59,064 nt of DNA from Bacteroidales bacterium (GTDB lineage: Bacteria > Bacteroidota > Bacteroidia > Bacteroidales > F082). The first letter of the stretch is position 1. Each line of letters begins with the position of its first letter. The notes below the pieces were generated by a model. The model ran no database searches, was not told where the DNA came from, and saw only the letters and a list, made by a program, of their open reading frames with translations. The DNA is taken from positions 1-59,064 of the forward strand of contig JACCQN010000020.1 of assembly GCA_015709215.1 (NCBI GenBank), written 5' to 3'. The position numbers and the translations under genes were made by a program. Positions 9,311 to 18,124 of this stretch are shown here, piece after piece.

Positions 9311-10030
9311 ATGAATAAGATTATTACAATTGCAAAACGCGAATGGCAGGCTTTCTTCGATTCCCTGACAGCTTACATTATGCTGGTGCTCTTTTTGGGG
9401 TTCAGCGGTTTCTTTACCTGGATTTTTGGCTCTGATATTTTCTTTGTGAAGCAGGCCAGCTTGTCAGTTTTCTTTGGGGTTTCGTACTGGACACTTTTTT
9501 TCTTCATCCCGGCGCTTACCATGCGTCAGTTTGCTGAAGAAAACAAAACCGGTACCATCGAACTTTTGCTAACCCGCCCGGTGAGCGACTGGCAGGTAAT
9601 CAGTGGGAAGTTTTTGGCTACCTTATTATTGATCGCCTTTGCCCTGGCGCTTACCCTGCCCTATTACATCACTGTGGCTAATCTGGGCAATATAGATCAT
9701 GGTGCCACTATCACCGGTTATATAGGATTATTACTTATCAGTGCTGCTTATATCAGCATTGGACTGTTTGCCAGCAGTTTGACGAACAATCAAATTGTTG
9801 GTTTTCTTTTGGCATTAGCTATCGGCATCTTGTTTCATTTTATTTTTTCGCTGCTTTCGATGTCGTCAGGAGGTGCTTTGGCTACTGTTTTTGATTATCT
9901 GAGTATCAGCACCCGTTTCGATTCCCTTTCGCGTGGCGTGATAGACACAGGAGATCTGGTGTTCTTTTTCTCCCTGATCTTTTTAGCTTTAACGGCCACT
10001 GAAGCCATTTTGCAGCGCAACAGAATTTAA
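9311..10030 (+). CDS. gldF: ABC transporter permease GldF
   Basis: A 239-aa membrane protein with about six hydrophobic segments. The N-terminal amphipathic stretch KREWQAFFDSLTAYIMLVLF and the later EENKTGTIELLLTRPVSDWQ region are typical of ABC-2 permeases of the GldF type. It would pair with GldA at the inner membrane. It sits between gldA and gldG with short gaps (19 and 49 bases), so all three are very probably one operon. Its substrate is not known. Confidence 0.87.
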   Translation: MNKIITIAKREWQAFFDSLTAYIMLVLFLGFSGFFTWIFGSDIFFVKQASLSVFFGVSYWTLFFFIPALTMRQFAEENKTGTIELLLTRPVSDWQVISGKFLATLLLIAFALALTLPYYITVANLGNIDHGATITGYIGLLLISAAYISIGLFASSLTNNQIVGFLLALAIGILFHFIFSLLSMSSGGALATVFDYLSISTRFDSLSRGVIDTGDLVFFFSLIFLALTATEAILQRNRI

Positions 10031-10079
10031 TTGGTGTTTAAATTCAATAGAAACAACATTTAAAAAGAGGCTATTACCT

Positions 10080-11594
10080 ATGAAAAAGATGAGCAAATTT
10101 ACCGGCCAGCTGTTGATGCTGATTATAGTGCTGGTATTAGTGAACCTACTTTCGGAAAGATTTTCATGGCGGTTCGATTTCACCGAAGGGAAAATTTATA
10201 CCCTTAGCGATGCTACCAAAGATATTTTGAAATCATTGGATGAGCCCGTTACCATTACCGCTTATTTTACCAAAGGCAGTCAGCCAGAGATAGAAAAAGT
10301 AAGGAAAGATTTTTTGGATATGCTCACCGAATATGCTAATCTATCTGACGGTTTGCTCAATTTCGAGTTTGTAAATCCCAATAAAGACGAACAAGGCGAG
10401 CAGGAAGCCATGCTAGCCGGCATACAACCGCTGATGCTCAATGTGCGCGAGAAAGATCAGGTAAAGCAACAACGCGTGTTTTTAGGTGCTAAACTCGCCA
10501 TGGGCGACCGGCAGGAATTGATTCCCGTGATACAGCCCGGTGCAGCCATGGAATATGCGCTTTCTTCAGCAATCAAAAAATTGGCTGTGATTGATAAACC
10601 TAAGGTTGGCTTTGTGCAGGGGCATGGCGAACCAGGCCTCAATGCGATGGTTCAGGCCAATGAACAGTTAAGTGTGCTATATACCACTGAAGCCGTGAAT
10701 CTTTCGCAAAGCGATAATCCGCTAAATTCCTATGAAACTTTGGTGATTGTTGCTCCAAGCGACAGTTTTCCGGATAATGAATTACAACAGCTGGATCAAT
10801 ACCTGCAGGATGGGGGAAATCTCCTGATTGCGCATAACCACGTGGAGGCCAATTTGCAAACCATGCAGGGCAGTTTGAATAAAAGTAATCTCTCAACTTG
10901 GCTGGCACAAAAAGGATTGACTCTTGGCAATAATTTTGTGGTGGACGCCAGCGCCGGCACAGTGGGTGTGCGACAACAAAGTGGCTTTATGACTTTTACA
11001 CGTCAGATTCCATTTCACTATTGGCCGCAAATTACTAAGTTTGAGGATAGTCCGGCCACTAAAGGACTTAATCAGGTGGTTTTTCAGTTCGCCAGTACTA
11101 TCCAGTTCAAGGGTGATACAAGTGCCACTTTTACGCCTTTGGTAAAAACATCTGAAAAGTCCGGAACAATTGCTGCTCCCACTTTTATCAATCTGAATAA
11201 AGAATGGACAAACAAGGATTTCCCGCTTGAAGGACAAACCATTGCTGCTATGCTCAGGGGGGTTAACGGTAACCAGCAGGCCAGCATCGTATTGTTTTCT
11301 GATGGCGATTTTGCTGTGAATGGCGAAGGCCAGCAGATGCAACAGCTTCCGGCTGATAATGTGAGCCTTTTTGTGAATGCGGTTGATTTTCTCTCGGATG
11401 ATACCGGATTGATTGATCTGCGCACCAAAGAAATCACCTCTCGTCCGCTCCAAGCTTTGGAAGACGGTCAGCGCAACCTGCTGAAGTGGCTTAATTTCCT
11501 TTTACCTATTATCCTTGTGCTGATTTTTGGGTTGATAAGATTCCAGTATCGTCGTAACCAACGTATTAAAAGAATGGAGGTAGGTCATGTTTAA
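10080..11594 (+). CDS. gldG: GldG-family ABC transporter auxiliary protein
   Basis: A 504-aa protein with an N-terminal membrane anchor (about residues 10-26), a large extracytoplasmic domain (about 30-465) and a C-terminal membrane segment (about 470-490) followed by a short basic tail. The N-terminal FDFTEGKIYTLSDATKDILK pattern is characteristic of the GldG / DUF4350-related family. It overlaps the next gene (DUF4340) by 8 bases, which suggests coupled translation. Its role in the GldAFG complex is inferred from the family and not visible as a catalytic motif. Confidence 0.87.
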   Translation: MKKMSKFTGQLLMLIIVLVLVNLLSERFSWRFDFTEGKIYTLSDATKDILKSLDEPVTITAYFTKGSQPEIEKVRKDFLDMLTEYANLSDGLLNFEFVNPNKDEQGEQEAMLAGIQPLMLNVREKDQVKQQRVFLGAKLAMGDRQELIPVIQPGAAMEYALSSAIKKLAVIDKPKVGFVQGHGEPGLNAMVQANEQLSVLYTTEAVNLSQSDNPLNSYETLVIVAPSDSFPDNELQQLDQYLQDGGNLLIAHNHVEANLQTMQGSLNKSNLSTWLAQKGLTLGNNFVVDASAGTVGVRQQSGFMTFTRQIPFHYWPQITKFEDSPATKGLNQVVFQFASTIQFKGDTSATFTPLVKTSEKSGTIAAPTFINLNKEWTNKDFPLEGQTIAAMLRGVNGNQQASIVLFSDGDFAVNGEGQQMQQLPADNVSLFVNAVDFLSDDTGLIDLRTKEITSRPLQALEDGQRNLLKWLNFLLPIILVLIFGLIRFQYRRNQRIKRMEVGHV

Positions 11595-12555
11595 GAAATT
11601 GAATACCACGATTTTGATTGTGCTCATTTTGGTTTTGGGCGGCCTGCTGCTCATCAGCGAATTTACGGGCAAAAAAGAACGCTCCTTTGCCAGTGAGCTG
11701 GTCGCCGTTGATACTGCCCAGGTGACTGCGCTCCAAATTGATTTCCCAAAAGAATCAACAAGTGTTTGGCTTAGGCGGCAAGGTACGATATGGCAGGTTG
11801 AATCTAATGGAAAGCAATATCAGGCTGATCAGCAAATGATCAAGCGACTGCTTTCCACTTATGTTTTGATGAAGCCCGACAGGGTGGCAGCTACCAATTC
11901 AGAAAAATGGGATGCTTTTGAAGTGAGTGATTCATCCGCTGTTGCCGTTACGCTTAAAGCCGGTGAAAAAGTGCTTGGAAAGATTTTTTATGGTAAACTG
12001 GCTTTCAGTCAACCAGCCGGTAATCAGCAAATGATGCGTCAGCAACAACCTGATGTAAAGACTTTTGTACGGGTGGCCGGTGATGATCATGTGTATGCCG
12101 TTGAAGGTTTTTTAAAGTCGTCCTATCAGCCTGATATTAATTCGTACCGCAACAAGCAGTTGCTTCAGCTGAATCGGGCTGACATCAGCAATATTCGTTT
12201 TGAAGGAAGCCGTAATTTCGATCTGCAAAAGCAGGAGAATAACTGGATGCTTGGCGATCTGGAAGTTGATTCTGCCTTTATGGTGAATTACCTCCGAACC
12301 CTGAGCCGTCAAAACAGCAGTAATTTTGTTGAACAAGCTTTGGTAAGCGGCAAACCTTTTACGGATAAACTAACCATTAGCGGCAGCAATTTTAATCCTG
12401 TGGAAGTGATTGCCTGGGCTGTTTCTGACACATTGGTGAGCTATGTGATTCATTCCAGTCAAAACAACGATGGCTATTTCAATGGCGCAAAAAATGAGCT
12501 GTACAAAAAGCTTTTCCCATTACAGGAAGAGTTATTAGGATTAAAGGTGGATTGA
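11587..12555 (+). CDS. DUF4340 domain protein in the gld operon
   Basis: A 322-aa protein with one N-terminal membrane segment (about residues 8-24) and an otherwise extracytoplasmic, beta-rich body. It contains repeated DUF4340-like units (VTALQIDFPKE; ADISNIRFEGSRNFDLQKQ). It overlaps gldG by 8 bases and is probably its functional partner; GldG-DUF4340 neighbours are common across bacteria. It has no catalytic motif. Likely an accessory subunit of the GldAFG transporter (inference). Confidence 0.8.
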   Translation: MFKKLNTTILIVLILVLGGLLLISEFTGKKERSFASELVAVDTAQVTALQIDFPKESTSVWLRRQGTIWQVESNGKQYQADQQMIKRLLSTYVLMKPDRVAATNSEKWDAFEVSDSSAVAVTLKAGEKVLGKIFYGKLAFSQPAGNQQMMRQQQPDVKTFVRVAGDDHVYAVEGFLKSSYQPDINSYRNKQLLQLNRADISNIRFEGSRNFDLQKQENNWMLGDLEVDSAFMVNYLRTLSRQNSSNFVEQALVSGKPFTDKLTISGSNFNPVEVIAWAVSDTLVSYVIHSSQNNDGYFNGAKNELYKKLFPLQEELLGLKVD

Positions 12556-12595
12556 GCAGGCGCAAAAAGCTTAATTTCGCGGTAAATTTCACCTC

Positions 12596-13276
12596 ATGGA
12601 CAACGGATTAAGCCGCTTTATCAGCAGGCTGCCTTTAAAACCCAGGCCTTTACTCAACAGACAGGAAATCAAGCCGGGAGTATATGTACTTCGCTTTGAG
12701 CGCAATCATGATTTTTTGCCCGGCCAGGTAGTCGGAATCACAACAGATCAAAGCATTGCACCACGTTTGTACAGCATTTGCTCAGGTACCAATGAAGCCT
12801 GGATCGAAATCCTTTTCAATGTAAAAAAAGACGGAATTTTAACCCCGCTTTTGGCACAGTTGGAAAAGGGTGATCTGGTGCAGGTTTCCCGACCTTTCGG
12901 GGCTTTTTTGGGAGATGAAAAACCAGCTTGGTGGATCGCTGCCGGAACAGGTGTTGCACCTTATCGTTCGATGTTGCGGTCGGGTTTGGGTAACAACAAA
13001 AAGCTTATCCATGGTGGCCGTACAGCCGACAGCTTTTATTTTGAAACAGAAATGAAGGAGGCTTTCGGAAAGGATTATATCCGTTGCTGCTCACAGGAAT
13101 CCGGTGAAGGATTGTATCACGGTCGCCTCACCAATTGGTTGCGCGAACATAATGAATTACCTAAAAATCACATGTTTTACCTCTGCGGAAGCGCCGAAAT
13201 GGTGGTCGAAGTACGCGATATTCTCATCAGCAAAGGGGTGGCAATAGAACAGGTGATGTCTGAAATATATTTTTAA
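12596..13276 (+). CDS. Ferredoxin/flavodoxin-NADP+ reductase family protein
   Basis: A 226-aa flavoprotein. It has the FAD-binding motif RLYSICSG (57-64, the RxYS box), the NADPH pyrophosphate-binding GTGVAP (117-122) and the C-terminal FYLCGSAEMV nucleotide-sensing region. These are the marks of the FNR-like superfamily. It would move electrons between NADPH and a small redox carrier in the cytoplasm. It is a compact form, a little shorter than usual FNRs (about 250 aa). It lies 40 bases after the gld operon and may be transcribed separately. The natural redox partner cannot be told. Confidence 0.85.
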   Translation: MDNGLSRFISRLPLKPRPLLNRQEIKPGVYVLRFERNHDFLPGQVVGITTDQSIAPRLYSICSGTNEAWIEILFNVKKDGILTPLLAQLEKGDLVQVSRPFGAFLGDEKPAWWIAAGTGVAPYRSMLRSGLGNNKKLIHGGRTADSFYFETEMKEAFGKDYIRCCSQESGEGLYHGRLTNWLREHNELPKNHMFYLCGSAEMVVEVRDILISKGVAIEQVMSEIYF

Positions 13277-13342
13277 GAAGTGCTCAAACTTATTACCTGA
13301 TCAGAAGCAGGTAGGATTCAATGCAATATCCACCAGAAACAA

Positions 13343-13350
13343 TAACTTTG
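13343..13350 (+). promoter_or_regulatory. Bacteroidota -7 box upstream of rlmN
   Basis: TAACTTTG is an exact TAnnTTTG match, 58 bases before the rlmN ATG. No clear -33 TTTG at the proper spacing. Confidence 0.5.
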
Positions 13351-13408
13351 TAAAGAAATAAACAGAAAGAATTGTTTTAATCAGATTGATTCTTTCGGCC
13401 AAAAAAGC

Positions 13409-14467
13409 ATGGAAACTAATACAATACATCCCAAACAAGCACTTTTCGGTAAAACGCCCAACGAGCTTAAAGCAATTTGCTCCGATTTAGATTTGCCAGC
13501 CTTTACCGCACGTCAAATGAGCGAATGGCTTTACAAGCAACAGGTTGTTTCAATGGATGAAATGACCAATATTTCGAAGCAAAATCGTGAAAAACTGGCC
13601 GAAAATTATGAGGTAGGACGGGTGACGCATTCCAATGTGCAAACCTCTTTGGATGGCACAAAAAAATATCTCTTCCCAACCAGCAACAAACGTTTTATTG
13701 AAACAGCCTATATCCCCGATGCTGATCGCGCCACCCTCTGTGTTTCGTCGCAGGTAGGATGTAAAATGGGCTGTTTGTTTTGCATGACAGGCAAACAAGG
13801 TTTTCAGTCGCAACTTACGGCAGGCGAAATCGTGAATCAAATCAGCAGTCTGCCCGAGCGTGATAAGCTTACCAATATCGTGTATATGGGCATGGGAGAG
13901 CCTTTCGACAACCTGGAAGGGGTGATGAGAAGTCTCGAAATTTTGACCTCCGATTGGGGATTGGGGATGGGTGCGCGGCGTATCACTGTTTCTACCATCG
14001 GGATGATCCCGGCGATGAAGCACTTCATCGAAAACTCCGAATGTCATCTTGCAGTGAGCATGCATACGCCATTTCATGACGAGCGCAAAAACCTGATGCC
14101 AATCGAAAATGTGTATCCTATCGAACAGGTTGTTGCGATGTTGCGTGATTACGACTTTGGCAAGCAGCGCCGTATCTCGTTTGAATACATCATGTTTAAA
14201 GGCATCAACGATACACCGCGCCATGTGAAGGAAATCGCACGTCTGCTCAATGGCCTGCGCTGCCGGATAAATCTGATCCGTTTTCATCCAATACCGGATA
14301 CGCCGCTGCAAAGCTCTGATGAAGCCACCATACAGAAATTTAAAGAAGCGCTCATTAAGAAAGGTATTCGTACCACTGTGCGTGCTTCGCGCGGACAAGA
14401 TATTTTTGCAGCCTGTGGCTTATTGTCAACCAAAGAATTAGTGAAACAACAAGTCTCTGATTTTTAA
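13409..14467 (+). CDS. rlmN: 23S rRNA (adenine-2503-C2)-methyltransferase RlmN
   Basis: A 352-aa radical-SAM enzyme that methylates C2 of A2503 in 23S rRNA and of A37 in some tRNAs. The [4Fe-4S] ligands are in the CxxxCxxC motif at Cys118, Cys122 and Cys125 (VGCKMGCLFC). GEPFDN follows as the SAM-binding turn, and the methyl-carrying cysteine near the C-terminus is Cys336 (FAACGLLS). The length is typical. It is followed 10 bases later by threonine aldolase in the same direction, so the two probably share a transcript. Confident assignment; the related Cfr lacks this overall similarity. Confidence 0.95.
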   Translation: METNTIHPKQALFGKTPNELKAICSDLDLPAFTARQMSEWLYKQQVVSMDEMTNISKQNREKLAENYEVGRVTHSNVQTSLDGTKKYLFPTSNKRFIETAYIPDADRATLCVSSQVGCKMGCLFCMTGKQGFQSQLTAGEIVNQISSLPERDKLTNIVYMGMGEPFDNLEGVMRSLEILTSDWGLGMGARRITVSTIGMIPAMKHFIENSECHLAVSMHTPFHDERKNLMPIENVYPIEQVVAMLRDYDFGKQRRISFEYIMFKGINDTPRHVKEIARLLNGLRCRINLIRFHPIPDTPLQSSDEATIQKFKEALIKKGIRTTVRASRGQDIFAACGLLSTKELVKQQVSDF

Positions 14468-14477
14468 AACTAAAACT

Positions 14478-15524
14478 ATGAACTTGCAACTCTTACAAAC
14501 CAAAGGTTTCGCCAGTGATAACTGGTCGGGCGTTTCCCCCGAAGTGATGGAAGCTTTGCAACTGGCCAATCAGCTGCATCATCCCTCTTATGGCGAAAAC
14601 GATCCCATGATGCAACAAGCCGAAAAACGCTTTCAGGAAGTTTTTGAAGCAGACTGCAAAGTGTTTTTTGTGTATAACGGCACAGGCGCCAATGTGCTTG
14701 CCGTTCAGCATATGCTCAAATCGTGGCAGGCTGTAGTGGCGCCACATTCAGCTCATCTCAATGAAGATGAGGGAGGTGCTCCTGAGAAATTTACCGGAGG
14801 AAAAATCCTTACTGTGGATTGCCCCGACGGAAAGATTCGTCCGGACCAGGTTGTACCTTTTTTGAATAGCATTGGTTTCCAGCATCATGTGCAACCCAAA
14901 TTGATTAGCATTTCACAAGTTACCGAAATGGGAACCTTATACAGTCTTCAAGAAATTAAAGCACTGACCGATTATGCCCATGAACATGGGATGTACCTGC
15001 ATATGGATGGAGCCCGCATTGCCAATGCCGCTGTGGCTTTGGACGTTTCCTTCAGCGAAATGGTGTCCCAAACAGGTGTGGATGTACTTTCGTTTGGAGG
15101 TACGAAAAACGGCTTGATGTTTGGTGAAGCTGTTGTTTTTCTGAAACCGGAGCTGGCCGAAGGTTTTGAATACAACCGCAAACAAGGCATGCAGCTGGCC
15201 AGCAAATTACGTTTTATCACTGCACAGTTTCTGACTTACCTGGAAGATGACCTCTGGAAAAGGAATGCCACCCAGGCCAATGCCATGGCGCGTTTACTTG
15301 CGGATGAACTGCAGCAAATTGAAGGAATCAAACTCAGCAGGGCTGTGGAGGCCAATGGTGTTTTTGCTCTCATGCCCGAAAAGCTTATTCCACAATTGCA
15401 AAAGGAGTACTTTTTCCACATTTGGAATGAAAGCCAAAATGAGGTGCGCCTGATGTGCTCGTTTGATACCACTGCTGAAGATGTGCACGGTTTTGTAGCT
15501 GCAGCTAAAAGGCTTTTAAAGTAA
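14478..15524 (+). CDS. Low-specificity L-threonine aldolase (PLP)
   Basis: A 348-aa PLP enzyme of fold type I that cleaves threonine or allo-threonine to glycine and acetaldehyde. It has the cofactor-binding HMDGAR motif with the PLP aspartate, and SFGGTKNG with the Schiff-base lysine at Lys210. The family length and start (MNLQLLQTKGFASDNWSGV-like) fit. It is probably cotranscribed with rlmN. A threonine dehydrogenase lies about 3 kb downstream on the other strand, beyond the restriction cassette, so both main threonine breakdown entry points are nearby. Confidence 0.9.
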   Translation: MNLQLLQTKGFASDNWSGVSPEVMEALQLANQLHHPSYGENDPMMQQAEKRFQEVFEADCKVFFVYNGTGANVLAVQHMLKSWQAVVAPHSAHLNEDEGGAPEKFTGGKILTVDCPDGKIRPDQVVPFLNSIGFQHHVQPKLISISQVTEMGTLYSLQEIKALTDYAHEHGMYLHMDGARIANAAVALDVSFSEMVSQTGVDVLSFGGTKNGLMFGEAVVFLKPELAEGFEYNRKQGMQLASKLRFITAQFLTYLEDDLWKRNATQANAMARLLADELQQIEGIKLSRAVEANGVFALMPEKLIPQLQKEYFFHIWNESQNEVRLMCSFDTTAEDVHGFVAAAKRLLK

Positions 15525-15533
15525 AAACATTAG

Positions 15534-15589
15534 AATTCCGGATTATAATCGTGAAATTTTATAAGAATTCGCGATTATAATCCGGAATT
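15534..15589. repeat. Large perfect inverted repeat at the edge of the restriction cassette
   Basis: Arms of 18 perfect bases (15534-15551 and 15572-15589) carry AATTCCGG and TTATAATCG. They are separated by 20 bases whose outer positions also pair in part. It lies 9 bases after the threonine aldolase stop. It may be a terminator, though only a short TTTT follows, or the remnant end of an inserted element. Confidence 0.8.
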
Positions 15590-15963
15590 TTACAAAAATT
15601 AAGTTTCAGAATTTTCGTTTGATCAAATTCGTCCTCAAATTATTCCCGAAAACTACTCCGATTTTTTATTGCCTGAAGCTACTTAACAGCGCCATTATTC
15701 ATCAAGCAGCTTATCAATTAAAACGCTCGGCGTAGTCGCAGGCTACATCGACCAAACGATTACTTAGACTCTTTAATTTTCTATTTTTACTTTTCAGCAG
15801 TTTAGGTCTCCTTCATCTTTGCAGGAATTATGTATTTTTACATCCTATTTTAGGATAGCCTCATTATGCTTTTATTGGAGAGGTAAAAAGGTTAAAAGAC
15901 TATATCCTTAACGATTTACATTTCTTCTAATTGAAGAATTTACAGCAATGGATATTAATAAAG
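15590..15963. other. AT-rich leader before the restriction-modification pair
   Basis: About 370 non-coding bases between the inverted repeat and the methyltransferase ATG. I see no gene. A near-match -7 box, TACATTTC, occurs near 15916-15923 and could drive the methyltransferase. No tRNA or transposase remnant is visible. Confidence 0.45.
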
Positions 15964-16716
15964 ATGGAAATAGATAAATTCAGGAACACAATAATTTGCG
16001 GAGATATTTTGGAAGTAATGCGTACATTTCCCAGTGATTCAATTGATTTGGTTGTAACATCACCACCCTACAACCTTAAAAATTCTACAGGGAATGGTAT
16101 GAAGGATGGACGAGGAGGAAAATGGAAGAATGCTGAATTGATAAAAGGCTATTCTCATTATGACGATTGTATGCCACTGGAAGCATATGAGCAATGGCAG
16201 AGAGAGTGTCTTAGTGAGATGTATAGATTAATAAAGGAGGATGGTGCAATTTTTTATAACCATAAATGGAGAGTTCAGGCGGGACTACTTCAGGATCGTC
16301 ATGAAATTGTTAAGGATTTTCCTGTTAGGCAAATAGTAATTTGGAAGCGAAAAGGAGGGATTAATTTTAATAGTGGTTATTTTTTACCAACTTTCGAGGT
16401 AATCTATATTATTGCTAAACCAAAATTTAGGCTGGCACCTAAAGCCAATAGATATGGTGATATTTGGGAATTTCCTCAAGATTTTAAGAACCCGCATCCT
16501 GCACCATTTCCTGTTGCTTTGATAGATAGAATAATCAGCTCAACAAACGCAAACCTTGTTTTGGATCCTTTTATGGGCTCAGGAACAACAGCTATTTCAG
16601 CAATCAATAACAAAAGAGAATACATAGGTATTGAATTATCTCCAGATTACTGTAAAATGGCGGAAGATAGAATAGAGATGCATTTATCACAACCTAAATT
16701 ACAATTAAAATTTTGA
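15964..16716 (+). CDS. Type II DNA methyltransferase, beta class
   Basis: A 250-aa DNA methyltransferase. Motif IV TSPPYNL (residues 32-38) comes before the SAM-binding motif I DPFMGSGTT (about 201-209), so the order is that of the beta class. SPPY is frequent in N4-cytosine enzymes but also occurs in adenine enzymes, so the modified base is uncertain. The frame extends to TTG 15931, but ATG 15964 is a better start just before the conserved region. The stop overlaps the start of the next gene in TTGA. It protects host DNA from the adjacent endonuclease (inference from pairing). Confidence 0.88.
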   Translation: MEIDKFRNTIICGDILEVMRTFPSDSIDLVVTSPPYNLKNSTGNGMKDGRGGKWKNAELIKGYSHYDDCMPLEAYEQWQRECLSEMYRLIKEDGAIFYNHKWRVQAGLLQDRHEIVKDFPVRQIVIWKRKGGINFNSGYFLPTFEVIYIIAKPKFRLAPKANRYGDIWEFPQDFKNPHPAPFPVALIDRIISSTNANLVLDPFMGSGTTAISAINNKREYIGIELSPDYCKMAEDRIEMHLSQPKLQLKF

Positions 16717-17777
16717 AAACAAAAGAGGTAATTAATCAAATCCTTAATAGATGGGACAATGTCTATTGGTTTTTAAGAATGATAATTAGCAATGATAAGT
16801 ATGTTGCAATTGGTAAGGAGTCGAAATTGTTAATTACTATCACAAGTAGTTTAAGACTAATAGCTAAAGATAATAGAAACCGACCGGAAAAGTCAATAAT
16901 TGAGCTACAGTTTAAAATACTGCGGAACATATTAGAGGAACGTTATAAACGTGCAAAGTCTGTTCAAATTAGGCTTGAAAGGTTAATAACTGATTTAGAA
17001 AAAGAAATAGTCACACTTGACGAGATGGAAGTTTTTATTTTAACTTGTGAAAGTGCCATGATTCCATTAAATCAAGCAATTGAGAATATACCAAGCGATG
17101 ATAAAAAATTTACAGAAGCTATTGCTAAAAGCTATCTTGATGTCGAGGGAGAAAAAGGCCTTGCCACGGTAATAAATCTTTGGGATGACCTCGGTGTTCG
17201 GGGATGTTTAACTGCAGAAAGAATTGAAATTGTTAAAGCATTTACAACACTTAGAGGTCTTCTTGAACGAGAATTTAAAATGTCGGCGGAAAATCAAAAT
17301 GTTGTGCTGACAGCTTTTACACAAGAATTTGAGCGACGTGCAGGTCAAAAAAGGAAACAGCGCGCAGGCGGTAGTTTAGAGGATGTTACGTCTTTTCTAT
17401 TGAAATATTATGGTTTGAAATCTGCAGCAGCTCCTGATCATTTCCAATCTGATATTGAAGTAGATAATTGGGTTAAGACTAAAGATGGTTGGTTAATTGG
17501 TATTTCTTGCAAACGCACTTTAAGAGAAAGGTGGAAACAAGTAAGTAGTGCTGAATCTACAATTCTAAGTAAATTTAAAATCAAACAAATCTATCATGTC
17601 ATTACTTATGATGAAGACCTTTCAGATGATAAAATAACAACGCTTGGGGCACATAGGCATATTTTTTACCTGCCAGATAATAGTCGAAGACTAATTTATG
17701 CTCAGCAACACCTTGGTTTAATGGATTATGTCAGACCAATTTCCGAATTTATTAATGATTTAAAGAGGCAGGTTTAG
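16713..17777 (+). CDS. Type II restriction endonuclease partner (PD-(D/E)XK-like)
   Basis: A 354-aa protein starting with TTG, overlapping the methyltransferase stop by 4 bases. That tight coupling, together with the sequence, supports a restriction enzyme. The N-terminal two thirds are helical and unrecognised. Near residues 245-275 lies a PD-(D/E)XK-like core: SDIEVDNWV supplies the acidic residue and, after a short hairpin, GISCKRTLRERWKQV supplies the catalytic lysine and basic stretch. This core layout is known from several type II enzymes. The recognition site cannot be predicted. Codon use is AT-rich compared with the flanking genes, consistent with transfer. Confidence 0.75.
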   Translation: MKTKEVINQILNRWDNVYWFLRMIISNDKYVAIGKESKLLITITSSLRLIAKDNRNRPEKSIIELQFKILRNILEERYKRAKSVQIRLERLITDLEKEIVTLDEMEVFILTCESAMIPLNQAIENIPSDDKKFTEAIAKSYLDVEGEKGLATVINLWDDLGVRGCLTAERIEIVKAFTTLRGLLEREFKMSAENQNVVLTAFTQEFERRAGQKRKQRAGGSLEDVTSFLLKYYGLKSAAAPDHFQSDIEVDNWVKTKDGWLIGISCKRTLRERWKQVSSAESTILSKFKIKQIYHVITYDEDLSDDKITTLGAHRHIFYLPDNSRRLIYAQQHLGLMDYVRPISEFINDLKRQV

Positions 17778-17808
17778 AAGAATTAATTAAGTTGCTTTTT
17801 TCCAGTTA

Positions 17809-18042
17809 TTATTCCACAAGCTTATCAATTTCCGCAGCCAGCTTCCGGTCTTTTTCTGTGACGATATCACCGGCATCATGCGTGCTGAGCGTGATTTCTA
17901 CTTTATTATAAACATTTGTCCACAAAGGATGGTGACCCATCTTTTCTGCGATCAGCGCTACCTTGGTCATAAAGGCAAAGGCTTCGATAAAATCATTAAA
18001 AACGAATTGCCGTTTCAGGCTGTTATTGGTTTCTGTCCACAT
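17809..18042 (-). CDS. Pterin-4a-carbinolamine dehydratase
   Basis: A 77-aa protein with the family signature: [20 protein letters not shown] with the catalytic histidines, then [10 protein letters not shown]. It dehydrates 4a-hydroxytetrahydropterin made by aromatic amino-acid hydroxylases, or acts in pterin recycling. The frame opens at 18072, but the conserved MW start ([10 protein letters not shown]) is at 18042, giving the usual family length. It lies downstream of the threonine dehydrogenase on the same strand with an 82-base gap, so it may be part of that transcript. Confidence 0.9.
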   Translation of the reverse strand: MWTETNNSLKRQFVFNDFIEAFAFMTKVALIAEKMGHHPLWTNVYNKVEITLSTHDAGDIVTEKDRKLAAEIDKLVE

Positions 18043-18124
18043 ATGTTTTTTATTTATCAAACAGTTAAACAACTTCTCATGTTCAATAAAAAATGGCGTG
18101 CTATTGCGGGTTTAATAAAAATTG

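Noticed and set aside
13550-14398. 282-codon minus-strand frame across rlmN
   Set aside because: Antisense shadow of rlmN with no domain of its own.
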